23,298 nucleotides of DNA from positions 49,428 to 72,725 of the forward strand of contig DFSO01000035.1 of assembly GCA_002378665.1 (NCBI GenBank). Direction: 5' to 3'. Below the pieces are notes generated by a model, which searched no databases, was not told where the DNA came from, and saw only the letters and a list, made by a program, of their open reading frames with translations. This DNA comes from Loktanella sp. UBA3435 (GTDB lineage: Bacteria; Pseudomonadota; Alphaproteobacteria; Rhodobacterales; Rhodobacteraceae). Position numbers and translations under genes: made by a program. The first letter of the stretch is position 1. Every line of letters starts with the position of its first letter. Below, one piece after another: positions 1 to 7,319 of the stretch.

Positions 1-7
1 AAGCCCC

Positions 8-619
8 ATGACCCAACCCAATCCGCCCGCAAAACACAGTCTGGTTGAGGACATACAAGGCCTGTTCACCGGCGCATTCTTTTGCGGGATTGCACTGCAT
101 TTGCTAACGAATTTGGGGTTATTGACGGGGCAAACAGCGGGGCTTGCGGTCATTATCTCTTATCTGACAGGTTGGTCATTTGCGCCCGTGTTCTTTGTCA
201 TCAACATCCCATTCTATATTCTCGCGTGGGTTCGCATGGGCCCGACATTTACCTATCGCTCGCTAATCTCCGTCACGCTACTCACAATCATCACGACCCT
301 CCTGCCCTATGGTTGGACCGTCGGCGACATGAATATCGGGCTCGGTGCTTTGATATGCGGGCTGATTACTGGCGCAGGTCTGCTCATCTTATTCCGACAT
401 AACGGCAGTATGGGTGGTTTTGGCGTTCTAGCCCTCCTGATCCAAGACAAAACCGGATATCGCGCGGGCTATGTCCAATTGGCCGCCGATGTGGTCATCT
501 TTGGCGTGGCATTGTTTATTTTCCCGGTGCAGATCGTGCTATGGTCCCTTTTGGGTGGCGTTGTCCTGAACCTGACCATCGCCGTGAACCACCGCCGAGA
601 CCGCTATATCGCGACATAA
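8..619 (+). CDS. YitT/DUF161 family integral membrane protein
   Basis: This 203-residue protein is mostly hydrophobic, with about six to seven membrane segments (roughly residues 18-36, 44-56, 59-75, 85-101, 110-130, 158-174 and 176-193). The glycine-rich motifs GQTAGLAVIIS near residue 41 and GSMGGFGVLALLIQ near residue 133 match the repeated 'GGxGGxA' loops of the YitT family, inner-membrane proteins whose substrate is not established. It lacks the C-terminal soluble DUF2179 domain of the longer Bacillus members. The ATG lies only 7 bases from the window edge, so its ribosome site cannot be judged and a slightly more upstream start is possible. The EmrE-like gene starts 12 bases after its stop on the same strand, suggesting co-transcription. 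The family call is fairly safe; the function is unknown. Confidence 0.75.
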   Translation: MTQPNPPAKHSLVEDIQGLFTGAFFCGIALHLLTNLGLLTGQTAGLAVIISYLTGWSFAPVFFVINIPFYILAWVRMGPTFTYRSLISVTLLTIITTLLPYGWTVGDMNIGLGALICGLITGAGLLILFRHNGSMGGFGVLALLIQDKTGYRAGYVQLAADVVIFGVALFIFPVQIVLWSLLGGVVLNLTIAVNHRRDRYIAT

Positions 620-631
620 GGGACGACTGCC

Positions 632-967
632 ATGCCAATGCATTATATCATTTTGTTCTTTGCAATTGTGACCGAGACCATTGGCACAACGGCCTTGCAG
701 GCCAGCAACCAATTTAGCAAATTCTGGCCGTCAGTGATCGTCGTCGTTGCGTACTCGGCATCGTTCTATCTTATGGCGCTTGCGTTAAAAGTGATCCCCG
801 TTGGCATCGCCTATGCGATTTGGTCCGGGGTTGGCATTCTGATGATCGCGATTATTGGATTTGCTGTTTTTGGCCAGAAACTCGATTTGCCCGCGATTCT
901 TGGCATGGGCTTGATCCTGGTGGGAATCCTCGTAATTCATCTCTTTTCCGCCACGTCGACCCATTAA
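632..967 (+). CDS. emrE: EmrE/Qac-type small multidrug resistance (SMR) efflux protein
   Basis: The protein has 111 residues and four membrane helices, the normal SMR length. It carries the essential membrane glutamate in AIVTETIGT (E15, equivalent to EmrE E14) and the substrate-pocket motif GIAYAIWSGVG, with Y61 and W64 corresponding to EmrE Y60 and W63. The stretch FGQKLDLPAILGM is also nearly the same as in EmrE. SMR proteins act as dual-topology homodimers in the inner membrane, exchanging protons for cationic drugs, quaternary ammonium compounds or betaine-like osmolytes. An AAGGGA ribosome site sits about 7 bases before the ATG at 632, which favours it over the second ATG at 638. There is no second SMR gene beside it, so it should work alone. 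It shares a probable transcript with the YitT-type gene. Natural substrate cannot be read from sequence. Confidence 0.9.
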   Translation: MPMHYIILFFAIVTETIGTTALQASNQFSKFWPSVIVVVAYSASFYLMALALKVIPVGIAYAIWSGVGILMIAIIGFAVFGQKLDLPAILGMGLILVGILVIHLFSATSTH

Positions 968-972
968 GTCAC

Positions 973-988
973 AGGGGTTCAAACCCCT
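973..988. repeat. Perfect inverted repeat after the SMR gene, possible weak terminator
   Basis: AGGGGTT, two bases, then AACCCCT form a perfect 7-bp inverted repeat 5 bases after the SMR stop codon. As RNA it gives a 5-bp stem with a six-base loop. No T-run follows, so it is not a classical intrinsic terminator. The rest of the 117-base gap to typA (968-1084) holds several short GC-rich self-complementary stretches, for example near 1046-1059, but no convincing promoter or RNA gene. Confidence 0.4.
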
Positions 989-1084
989 CGCGCGCTTTAG
1001 TGCTTCCCTTTCAGGGCTAGCCGCGTTATTCGCGCGCAACTTCGGTGCCTTGGCGCCTACTCATTCCCGCAGAAAGCAAAGCAC

Positions 1085-2905
1085 ATGGAAATCCGTAACG
1101 TCGCTATTATCGCCCACGTTGACCACGGCAAAACGACCTTGGTTGACGAACTATTGAAGCAGTCTGGTGTCTACCGTGAAAACGAAGCGACACAAGAACG
1201 CGCGATGGACAGCAACGATATTGAGCGCGAGCGTGGTATCACTATTCTTGCAAAGAACACCTCCGTTGAGTGGAAAGGTGTTCGCATTAACATCGTCGAC
1301 ACACCGGGCCACGCCGACTTTGGTGGAGAAGTTGAGCGTATTTTGTCGATGGTTGACGGTGTTGTTCTGCTGGTTGACGCCGCCGAAGGCGCGATGCCAC
1401 AGACGAAGTTCGTGACGTCCAAGGCGCTGGCTCTTGGCCTTTGCCCAATCGTTGTTGTGAACAAAGTCGACAAAGCCGACGGCGAGCCTGACAATGCGGT
1501 TGATGAAGTCTTCGACCTTTTCGCAGCACTCGAAGCAACCGACGAACAGCTTGATTTCCCAACAATGTTCGCCTCTGGCCGTGCTGGCTGGTGTGACATG
1601 ACGCTTGATGGTCCACGCAAAGACCTGAGCGCATTGTTTGACCTGATCGTTTCACACGTGCCTGCGCCAAAGCAGTTGTCACGCCGCGGCGAGCCATTCC
1701 AAATGTTGGCGACAACATTGTCCGCTGACCCGTTCATCGGCCGTATCCTAACAGGCCGCGTTGAAGCAGGCACATTGCGCGCTGGCGACACGATCAAATC
1801 GATGACCCGCACAGGCGAAAAGATCGAGCAGTTCCGCGTCTCAAAGATCCTCGCGTTCCGTGGCCTTGGCCAACAACCAATCGACGTTGCCGAAGCTGGC
1901 GACATCGTGACAATCGCGGGCATGACCAAGGCAACCGTTGCCGACACGCTGTGCGATCCGTCAATCAACGTAGCCCTGCCCGCGCAGCCGATCGATCCGC
2001 CAACCATCACAGTGACATTTGGCATCAACGACAGCCCGCTCGCTGGTAAAGAAGGCAAGAAAGTTCAGTCACGCGTTATCCGTGACCGTCTTGCGAAAGA
2101 ATGCGAAGTGAACGTCGCGATTTCCATCAAAGACACCCCAGGTGGCGATGCGTTCGAGGTCTCTGGCCGCGGCGAATTGCAGATGGGCGTTTTGATCGAA
2201 AACATGCGCCGCGAAGGCTTTGAGCTCTCAATCTCGCGTCCACAGGTTATTTTCACCGAAGTTGACGGTGTCCGCCACGAGCCAGTCGAAGAAGTCACCA
2301 TCGATGTGGATGACGAATACACAGGTTCCGTTGTTGAGAAATTGACTGGCCCACGCAAAGGCGAGTTGATGGAAATGAAACCAGCGGGTGCGGGCAAAAC
2401 ACGCATCATCGCATTGGTCCCTTCCCGTGGCCTCATTGGCTACCACGGTGAGTTCCTCACAGACACACGCGGCTCTGGCGTTTTGAACCGCTTGTTCCAC
2501 GGCACAACACCTTACAAAGGCCCAATTCAAGGTCGTCGTCAGGGCGTTCTGGTTTCGATGGGTGCTGGCGTGTCCGTTTCCTTCGCACTTTGGAAGTTGG
2601 AAGACCGTGGCAAGATGTTCATCGGCGCGCAGGCTCCTGTCTATGAAGGCATGATCATCGGCGAACACAGCCGCGAAAACGACCTTGATGTGAACCCTTT
2701 GAAGGGCAAGCAGCTGACCAACGTACGTGCATCTGGCACAGACGAAGCGGTCCGTTTGACGACTCCAGTGACCATGTCGCTTGAGCAGGCGATTGCCTAT
2801 ATCGACGACGATGAGTTGGTTGAAGTGACGCCTAACTCCGTACGTCTGCGCAAGCGCTACCTCGACCCACATGAGCGTAAGCGTCACGCCCGCTCTGGCG
2901 AGTAA
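1085..2905 (+). CDS. typA: Ribosome-associated translational GTPase TypA/BipA
   Basis: This 606-residue protein has the full length and domain order of TypA/BipA. The N-terminal GTPase domain shows G1 HVDHGKTT (residues 11-18), the RGIT switch I motif (50-53), G3 DTPGHAD (72-78), G4 NKVDK (126-130) and G5 SGRAG (164-168). An EF-Tu-like beta-barrel, two EF-G-like alpha/beta domains and the TypA-specific C-terminal domain follow. TypA binds the 70S ribosome and helps 50S subunit assembly and stress or cold adaptation. The ATG at 1085 gives the standard MEIRN start just before the G1 loop; the upstream ribosome site is only a weak purine run (AGAAAG). The gene stands alone and ends in a strong terminator. 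It favours codons such as CCA, ACA and GGC, consistent with high expression. Confidence 0.97.
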   Translation: MEIRNVAIIAHVDHGKTTLVDELLKQSGVYRENEATQERAMDSNDIERERGITILAKNTSVEWKGVRINIVDTPGHADFGGEVERILSMVDGVVLLVDAAEGAMPQTKFVTSKALALGLCPIVVVNKVDKADGEPDNAVDEVFDLFAALEATDEQLDFPTMFASGRAGWCDMTLDGPRKDLSALFDLIVSHVPAPKQLSRRGEPFQMLATTLSADPFIGRILTGRVEAGTLRAGDTIKSMTRTGEKIEQFRVSKILAFRGLGQQPIDVAEAGDIVTIAGMTKATVADTLCDPSINVALPAQPIDPPTITVTFGINDSPLAGKEGKKVQSRVIRDRLAKECEVNVAISIKDTPGGDAFEVSGRGELQMGVLIENMRREGFELSISRPQVIFTEVDGVRHEPVEEVTIDVDDEYTGSVVEKLTGPRKGELMEMKPAGAGKTRIIALVPSRGLIGYHGEFLTDTRGSGVLNRLFHGTTPYKGPIQGRRQGVLVSMGAGVSVSFALWKLEDRGKMFIGAQAPVYEGMIIGEHSRENDLDVNPLKGKQLTNVRASGTDEAVRLTTPVTMSLEQAIAYIDDDELVEVTPNSVRLRKRYLDPHERKRHARSGE

Positions 2906-2923
2906 GTCTCGGGTTCGACATTA

Positions 2924-2959
2924 AAAAAGGCCGATCCCAGTGAAGGGGCCGGCCTTTTT
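2924..2959. terminator. Bidirectional intrinsic terminator between typA and the DUF1330 gene
   Basis: AAAAAGGCCG at 2924-2933 is the exact reverse complement of CGGCCTTTTT at 2950-2959, and the interior can add CCC/GGG pairing. The T-run on the plus strand serves typA. The A-run on the left arm becomes a T-run on the minus strand and serves the convergent alaS-DUF1330 transcript. Confidence 0.9.
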
Positions 2960-2981
2960 GTTTGTCTTGGAGATGAAGCCT

Positions 2982-3269
2982 TTAGGCGACCTCTTCGACA
3001 ATGCTCAATTCGCGCTGACTTGCGCCCTTGGCAAAGCCGAGCGCCTCTTGGTAGGCCTCAGAATAATAGCAATCATGCGCCGCCTCCAAGCTTGAGAAGC
3101 GCGCCACAACGTTACGCGGGCGTGTCGGCCCCTCAAGCTGTTCAAACTTGCCACCACGCGCCAAAAACACGCCACCATGATCGGCAATGGCGACTGTGGC
3201 CCGCTTTGCGTATTCGCCGTAAGCGGCTTCATCTGTCACTGTAACATGTGCGATCCATAGGGCTGTCAT
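2982..3269 (-). CDS. DUF1330 family small protein (dimeric alpha/beta-barrel fold)
   Basis: This 95-residue protein matches the DUF1330 pattern: an N-terminal strand (ALWIAHVTVTD), a YGEYAKRA helix, a GGVFLARGGKFEQLEG segment with the family's FLARGG-type motif, then RNVVARFSSLEAAHDCYYSEAYQEA. Related proteins adopt the ferredoxin-like dimeric alpha/beta-barrel fold, but no biochemical role is established for the family. There is no signal peptide or membrane segment, so it is probably cytoplasmic. Its ATG overlaps the alaS TGA as ATGA on the minus strand, a classic translational-coupling arrangement. It therefore probably depends on alaS transcription and translation. The convergent terminator shared with typA lies just beyond its stop codon. 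Confidence 0.85.
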   Translation of the reverse strand: MTALWIAHVTVTDEAAYGEYAKRATVAIADHGGVFLARGGKFEQLEGPTRPRNVVARFSSLEAAHDCYYSEAYQEALGFAKGASQRELSIVEEVA

Positions 3270-5926
3270 GCTTTGCTCTCCAAAAATGTTTCTGCATCTG
3301 CAATGGCTTGGGCTGCGTTTTCCGCTGACGCCCCACCACCTTGGGCCATATCAGGACGGCCACCGCCACCCTTGCCACCCAGTGCTGGCACCGCCGCGCG
3401 CAAGATATCCACGGCAGACACTTTAACAGTCAAATCAGCGGTCACACCAGTTGCAACCGCAGCCTTACCACCCGCATCAGCGATCAACAGAACAGCACCG
3501 CTGCCCATCGCCGCTTTCATCTCATCGATCAGCGCAGGCAAATCCTTGCCTGTGACGCCCTGCAAAACTTGGGCTTGGAACGGGATACCAGCGATGGTCT
3601 TGATCGCCGCTTCCGACTTTGCGCCACCCGATATCGCCAGATCGCGACGCAGTTGCGAGACCTCATTAGACAGCGATTTACGCTCGTCCATCAAGGCCTT
3701 CACGCGCTCGGCAAGTTCAGCGACGGGCGCTTTCATCATGCCAGCAATCTCGCTCAAACGCTGATTTTGCGCGGCCATATGGTCGAGTGCCGCTTTGCCC
3801 GTCAGCGCCTCAATACGGCGTACGCCAGCACTGGATGCGGAATCGCCAAGCAGAACAAATGCACCAATCTCGCCCAAACGGCGGACATGAGTACCGCCGC
3901 AAAGCTCTAAGCTATAGGTCTTGCCATCGGTGCCTTTGCCAGACCCTTTGCGTTCGCCCATCGAGACAACGCGCACTTCATCGCCGTATTTCTCGCCAAA
4001 CAGCGCCTGCGCACCAAGCGCGCGGGCATCATCTGGCGTCATCACGCGGGTCTCAACCTTGCCGTTTTGGCGGATCACGGCGTTGACCTCGTCCTGCACG
4101 GCCACCAATTCTGCCGCCGACAAGCCCTTATTATGGCTAAAGTCGAAACGCAGGCGATCGGGCGCATTCAGCGAGCCGCGCTGTGCGATGTGATCGCCAA
4201 GCGCATTGCGCAACGCCTCGTTGAGGAGGTGGGTCACAGAGTGGTTCGCTTGGATCGCATCGCGGCGGGATGGATCAACGATCAATTCCGCGCCCTGCCC
4301 CTTTTTGATCTCGCCTTTGGTCACCTCGGCCACGTGGACAAAAACGCCTGCAACCTTTTTGGTGTCCGTGATTTTCGCCTCGCCAGTTTCAGTGCGCAGG
4401 ATGCCTGTGTCGCCAACCTGACCACCCGATTCAGCGTAGAACGGCGTTTGGTTGAACACGACCTCAACCTTGCCTGTGGCCTCAGTCGTGGCGCTGCCAT
4501 CCGAGGTGACAAGTGCCAGAATCTGGCCCTCGGCCGTTGTCGTGTCATAGCCCAAGAAATCGGTCGAACCGTGCTTGTCGGCCACATCGAACCAGACGGA
4601 GGCATCTGCCGTCTCGCCAGTACCCGCCCAAGCGGCGCGCGCCATGGCTTTTTGGGCCGCCATCGCAGTGTCGAAACCAGCAGTGTCAACAGCCCGACCC
4701 TTTTCGCGCAATGCGTCTTGGGTCAAATCAAGCGGGAAGCCAAAGGTATCGTAAAGTTTGAACGCCGCTTCACCGGGCAGGTTTGCACCTTCGGCCAAGC
4801 CTGCCACTTCGTCGTCGAGCAATTTCAGGCCGCGATCAAGTGTCTGCTTGAAACGGATTTCTTCGTTCAGCAGCGTTTCTTCGATCAAGCTTTGGCCTTG
4901 CACCAGTTCAGGGTAAGCCGCCCCCATCTGCTTGACGAGTTCTGGCACCAAGCGGTGCATCATCGGGTCTTTGTTGCCCAACATATGCGCGTGACGCATC
5001 GCGCGGCGCATGATGCGGCGAAGCACGTAACCGCGCCCGTCGTTGGATGGCATCACGCCGTCCGCGATCAGGAAGGAGGTGGAGCGCAAGTGGTCGGCGA
5101 TCACGCGGTGGCTCGTGTTCATGTCGCCATCGGGATCAACGGAAGACGCATGCGCGGAAGCCTCGATCAACGCGCGCATCAAATCCGTGTCGTAGTTGTC
5201 GTGCTTGCCCTGCAACAGCGCACCAATGCGCTCTAACCCCATGCCCGTATCAATCGACTGCATGTCGAGGGCGCGCATTGAGCCATCCTCAAATTGCTCG
5301 TTTTGCATGAAAACAAGGTTCCAGATTTCGATAAAGCGGTCTCCATCCTCATCGACAGAGCCTGGAGGACCACCCCAAATTTTATCCCCGTGATCGTAGA
5401 ATATCTCGGTGCAAGGACCACACGGGCCCGTCGGTCCCATCCGCCAAAAGTTATCATCTGTCGGAATACGAATGATGCGATCGTCAGAAAGGCCCGCGAC
5501 TTTTTTCCAGATATTCGCGGCCTCATCGTCCGTATGATAGACCGTGACCAGCAGCTTATCTTTGTTGATGCCGAAATCCTTGGTCAGCAGTTCCCACGCA
5601 AATGGGATCGCTTCGTTCTTGAAGTAATCGCCAAAGGAGAAGTTGCCGAGCATCTCGAAAAACGTATGGTGACGCGCTGTGTAACCCACGTTGTCGAGAT
5701 CGTTGTGCTTGCCGCCTGCGCGCACGCATTTCTGCGACGATGTTGCGCGTTTGTAGTCGCGGGTCTCTAAGCCCGTGAACAGGTTTTTGAATTGCACCAT
5801 CCCGGAGTTCGCGAACATCAACGTCGGATCATTGCGTGGGACAAGTGGGCTGGACGCCACGACTTCATGGCCGTTGCGCTTGTAAAAATCGAGGAAGGTT
5901 GAGCGGATATCGGAAAGACTGGTCAT
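3266..5926 (-). CDS. alaS: Alanine--tRNA ligase
   Basis: The 886-residue length is typical of bacterial AlaRS. The class II aminoacylation core occupies roughly residues 1-240, with the conserved region around residues 37-95 (FANSGMVQFKNLF, then HHTFFEMLGNFSFGDYF). The tRNA-recognition domain follows. The editing domain carries the zinc-binding residues H562 and H566 (HSVTH) and C676 and H680 (CGGTH). A C-Ala domain with a glycine-rich GGKGGGGRPD stretch near the end completes it. The enzyme charges tRNA-Ala and hydrolyses mischarged Ser/Gly-tRNA-Ala. The ATG at 5926 gives the usual MTSLSDIRSTFLDFY opening; the ribosome site is a weak GAAAG. alaS lies downstream of recA on the same strand, as in many proteobacteria, but a strong terminator separates them, so alaS should have its own promoter in the 126-base gap. 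I see no convincing promoter there; the gap includes a run of seven C (5967-5973). Confidence 0.98.
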   Translation of the reverse strand: MTSLSDIRSTFLDFYKRNGHEVVASSPLVPRNDPTLMFANSGMVQFKNLFTGLETRDYKRATSSQKCVRAGGKHNDLDNVGYTARHHTFFEMLGNFSFGDYFKNEAIPFAWELLTKDFGINKDKLLVTVYHTDDEAANIWKKVAGLSDDRIIRIPTDDNFWRMGPTGPCGPCTEIFYDHGDKIWGGPPGSVDEDGDRFIEIWNLVFMQNEQFEDGSMRALDMQSIDTGMGLERIGALLQGKHDNYDTDLMRALIEASAHASSVDPDGDMNTSHRVIADHLRSTSFLIADGVMPSNDGRGYVLRRIMRRAMRHAHMLGNKDPMMHRLVPELVKQMGAAYPELVQGQSLIEETLLNEEIRFKQTLDRGLKLLDDEVAGLAEGANLPGEAAFKLYDTFGFPLDLTQDALREKGRAVDTAGFDTAMAAQKAMARAAWAGTGETADASVWFDVADKHGSTDFLGYDTTTAEGQILALVTSDGSATTEATGKVEVVFNQTPFYAESGGQVGDTGILRTETGEAKITDTKKVAGVFVHVAEVTKGEIKKGQGAELIVDPSRRDAIQANHSVTHLLNEALRNALGDHIAQRGSLNAPDRLRFDFSHNKGLSAAELVAVQDEVNAVIRQNGKVETRVMTPDDARALGAQALFGEKYGDEVRVVSMGERKGSGKGTDGKTYSLELCGGTHVRRLGEIGAFVLLGDSASSAGVRRIEALTGKAALDHMAAQNQRLSEIAGMMKAPVAELAERVKALMDERKSLSNEVSQLRRDLAISGGAKSEAAIKTIAGIPFQAQVLQGVTGKDLPALIDEMKAAMGSGAVLLIADAGGKAAVATGVTADLTVKVSAVDILRAAVPALGGKGGGGRPDMAQGGGASAENAAQAIADAETFLESKA

Positions 5927-5995
5927 TGGCGGCTTTCGGCTAAATTAAAGAGTTAGCGCAGAAATACCCCCCCAGCCCCGCAGTGTCCACAAGGC

Positions 5996-6027
5996 AAAGA
6001 AAAAGGGCGCCGCAAGTTGCAGCGCCC
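5996..6027 (-). terminator. Intrinsic terminator of recA
   Basis: Read on the minus strand, GGGCGC pairs with GCGCCC (plus positions 6022-6027 and 6005-6010), with an inner GCA/TGC extension. It is followed by TTTTTCTTT (plus 6004-5996). This is a textbook rho-independent terminator about 25 bases after the recA stop codon. Confidence 0.9.
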
Positions 6028-6029
6028 AT

Positions 6030-6050
6030 CCAATTTTCGACGAAAATTGG
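6030..6050. repeat. 21-bp perfect palindrome immediately after the recA stop codon (copy 1)
   Basis: CCAATTTTCG, a central A, and CGAAAATTGG form perfect arms. The element begins 2 bases after the recA stop codon and lies before the recA terminator hairpin. The identical 21-bp sequence recurs at 16584-16604. As RNA it would fold into a 9-bp stem with a 3-base loop. There is no T-run of its own, and a complete terminator already follows, so its role is unclear. Confidence 0.9.
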
Positions 6051-6052
6051 GA

Positions 6053-7126
6053 TTAATCGTCCATGACGTTCCCGTCATCAGAATCGCCGCTCATCCCAAA
6101 ATCAAGACCATGGGCTGCTCGAATCTTGTCTTCGATCTCATTGGCCACAGCAGGATTTTCTTTCAAGAAAATCTTAGAATTTTCACGTCCCTGTCCCATA
6201 CGCTCGTCACCGTAGCTATACCAAGCGCCAGATTTTTCAACGACACCAGCCTTTACGCCCAAATCAAGCAGCTCGCCCGTCTTGGAGATGCCTTCGCCAT
6301 ACATGATGTCGAATTCGACTTGCTTGAAAGGTGGTGCGACCTTGTTTTTCACAACCTTCACCCGGGTGGCGTTACCGACGACCTCGTCACGGTCCTTGAT
6401 CGACCCAATGCGGCGGATATCAAGGCGTACAGACGCATAGAATTTCAAGGCGTTACCGCCAGTCGTCGTCTCAGGTGAACCAAACATCACACCAATTTTC
6501 ATCCGGATTTGGTTGATGAAAATCACCATACAGCCAGACTTGTTGATGGAGCCTGTCAATTTGCGCATCGCTTGCGACATCAGACGCGCATGCACACCAA
6601 CCGAATAATCGCCCATGTCACCTTCAAGCTCGGACTTTGGCGTCAAGGCGGCCACGGAATCGACGATCACCATGCTGACAGCACCTGAGCGCACCAGCGT
6701 ATCAACGATTTCAAGTGCCTGTTCACCAGTGTCGGGCTGCGAAATCAACAGCTCATCAAGGTTCACGCCCAACTTCTTGGCATATTGCGGATCAAGCGCA
6801 TGCTCGGCATCAACAAACGCACATACGCCACCCTTTTTCTGCTCTTCCGCAATCGCGTGCAGTGTCAGCGTGGTTTTGCCTGATGATTCTGGACCATAAA
6901 TCTCAATGACACGACCCTTTGGCAGGCCTCCGATCCCAAGCGCAATATCAAGACCAAGCGAACCCGTGCTCGTTGCCTCGATATCAGGCATCTGGTTCTG
7001 GCCGCCGAGCTTCATGATAGAGCCCTTACCGAACTGCCGCTCGATCTGCGCCAGAGCGCTTTCAAGCGCCTTTTCTTTGTCCGCTGTCTTTTTATCTGTC
7101 ATTTTGAGAAGCTCTGCCGTTGCCAT
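6053..7126 (-). CDS. recA: Recombinase RecA
   Basis: The protein has 357 residues. It shows the N-terminal helix (KALESALAQIERQFGKGSI), Walker A GPESSGKT (residues 78-85), Walker B VIVDSVAAL (153-161), the L2 loop SPETTTGGNALKFY and an acidic C-terminus (SGDSDDGNVMDD). RecA forms ATP-dependent filaments on single-stranded DNA for recombination and to trigger LexA self-cleavage. The open frame extends 56 codons further upstream, but the ATG at 7126 is the real start: an AAGGAC ribosome site lies just upstream and MATAELLKMT is the usual roseobacterial beginning. The extension would also run through the SOS box. A perfect alphaproteobacterial LexA site lies 49 bases upstream. Transcription should end at the hairpin near 6027. 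No recX gene lies between recA and alaS. Confidence 0.98.
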   Translation of the reverse strand: MATAELLKMTDKKTADKEKALESALAQIERQFGKGSIMKLGGQNQMPDIEATSTGSLGLDIALGIGGLPKGRVIEIYGPESSGKTTLTLHAIAEEQKKGGVCAFVDAEHALDPQYAKKLGVNLDELLISQPDTGEQALEIVDTLVRSGAVSMVIVDSVAALTPKSELEGDMGDYSVGVHARLMSQAMRKLTGSINKSGCMVIFINQIRMKIGVMFGSPETTTGGNALKFYASVRLDIRRIGSIKDRDEVVGNATRVKVVKNKVAPPFKQVEFDIMYGEGISKTGELLDLGVKAGVVEKSGAWYSYGDERMGQGRENSKIFLKENPAVANEIEDKIRAAHGLDFGMSGDSDDGNVMDD

Positions 7127-7175
7127 TTGTTTTGTCCTTATTTCACACCCTGCGCGGGGCGACAATTGATGCTTT

Positions 7176-7190
7176 GTTCCGCATATGTTC
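7176..7190. promoter_or_regulatory. LexA binding site (SOS box) of recA
   Basis: GTTC, seven bases, GTTC is a perfect match to the alphaproteobacterial LexA direct-repeat consensus. It lies 49 bases before the recA start. A poor promoter can be drawn around it on the minus strand (TTGGTT, 17 bases, AACAAA), which would put the box in the spacer; those hexamers are weak. The site is 129 bases from the divergent sulfotransferase start. Confidence 0.88.
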
Positions 7191-7219
7191 TTGTTAACCA
7201 ATGAGACCAAAACAAGAAC
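7187..7219. repeat. 9-bp inverted repeat overlapping the SOS box
   Basis: GTTCTTGTT at 7187-7195 and AACAAGAAC at 7211-7219 are perfect reverse complements separated by 15 bases. The left arm shares GTTC with the LexA box. It lies between the divergent recA and sulfotransferase genes and could be a second operator. The remainder of the gap to 7319 is AT-rich, with no other clear signal apart from the sulfotransferase ribosome site. Confidence 0.6.
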
Positions 7220-7319
7220 AATACAACAAAAATCTTCTAGAAAATACATTGCCCGAGAGTGGTTAATCTTCAATGAATGCGCTAACTTGCCCAAGAAATG
7301 CTTGAAAGGTGGCTCTCAA

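Noticed and set aside
968..1084. A complete tRNA gene
   Set aside because: Only a T-arm-like hairpin is visible; there is no acceptor stem, anticodon arm or CCA end in the right places.
4067..5236. 389-codon open frame on the plus strand inside alaS
   Set aside because: It is wholly antisense to an intact alaS, has no recognisable domain and reads as low-complexity Arg/His/Val-rich protein, typical of a shadow frame in GC-rich codons.
7127..7294. N-terminal 56-codon extension of recA
   Set aside because: The extension would run through the SOS box and promoter, is unlike RecA sequences, and the ATG at 7126 has a good ribosome site.
7185..7319. N-terminal extension of the sulfotransferase to an ATG at 7185
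   Set aside because: It begins within the SOS box, lacks a ribosome site, and adds AT-rich non-conserved sequence before the first conserved strand.
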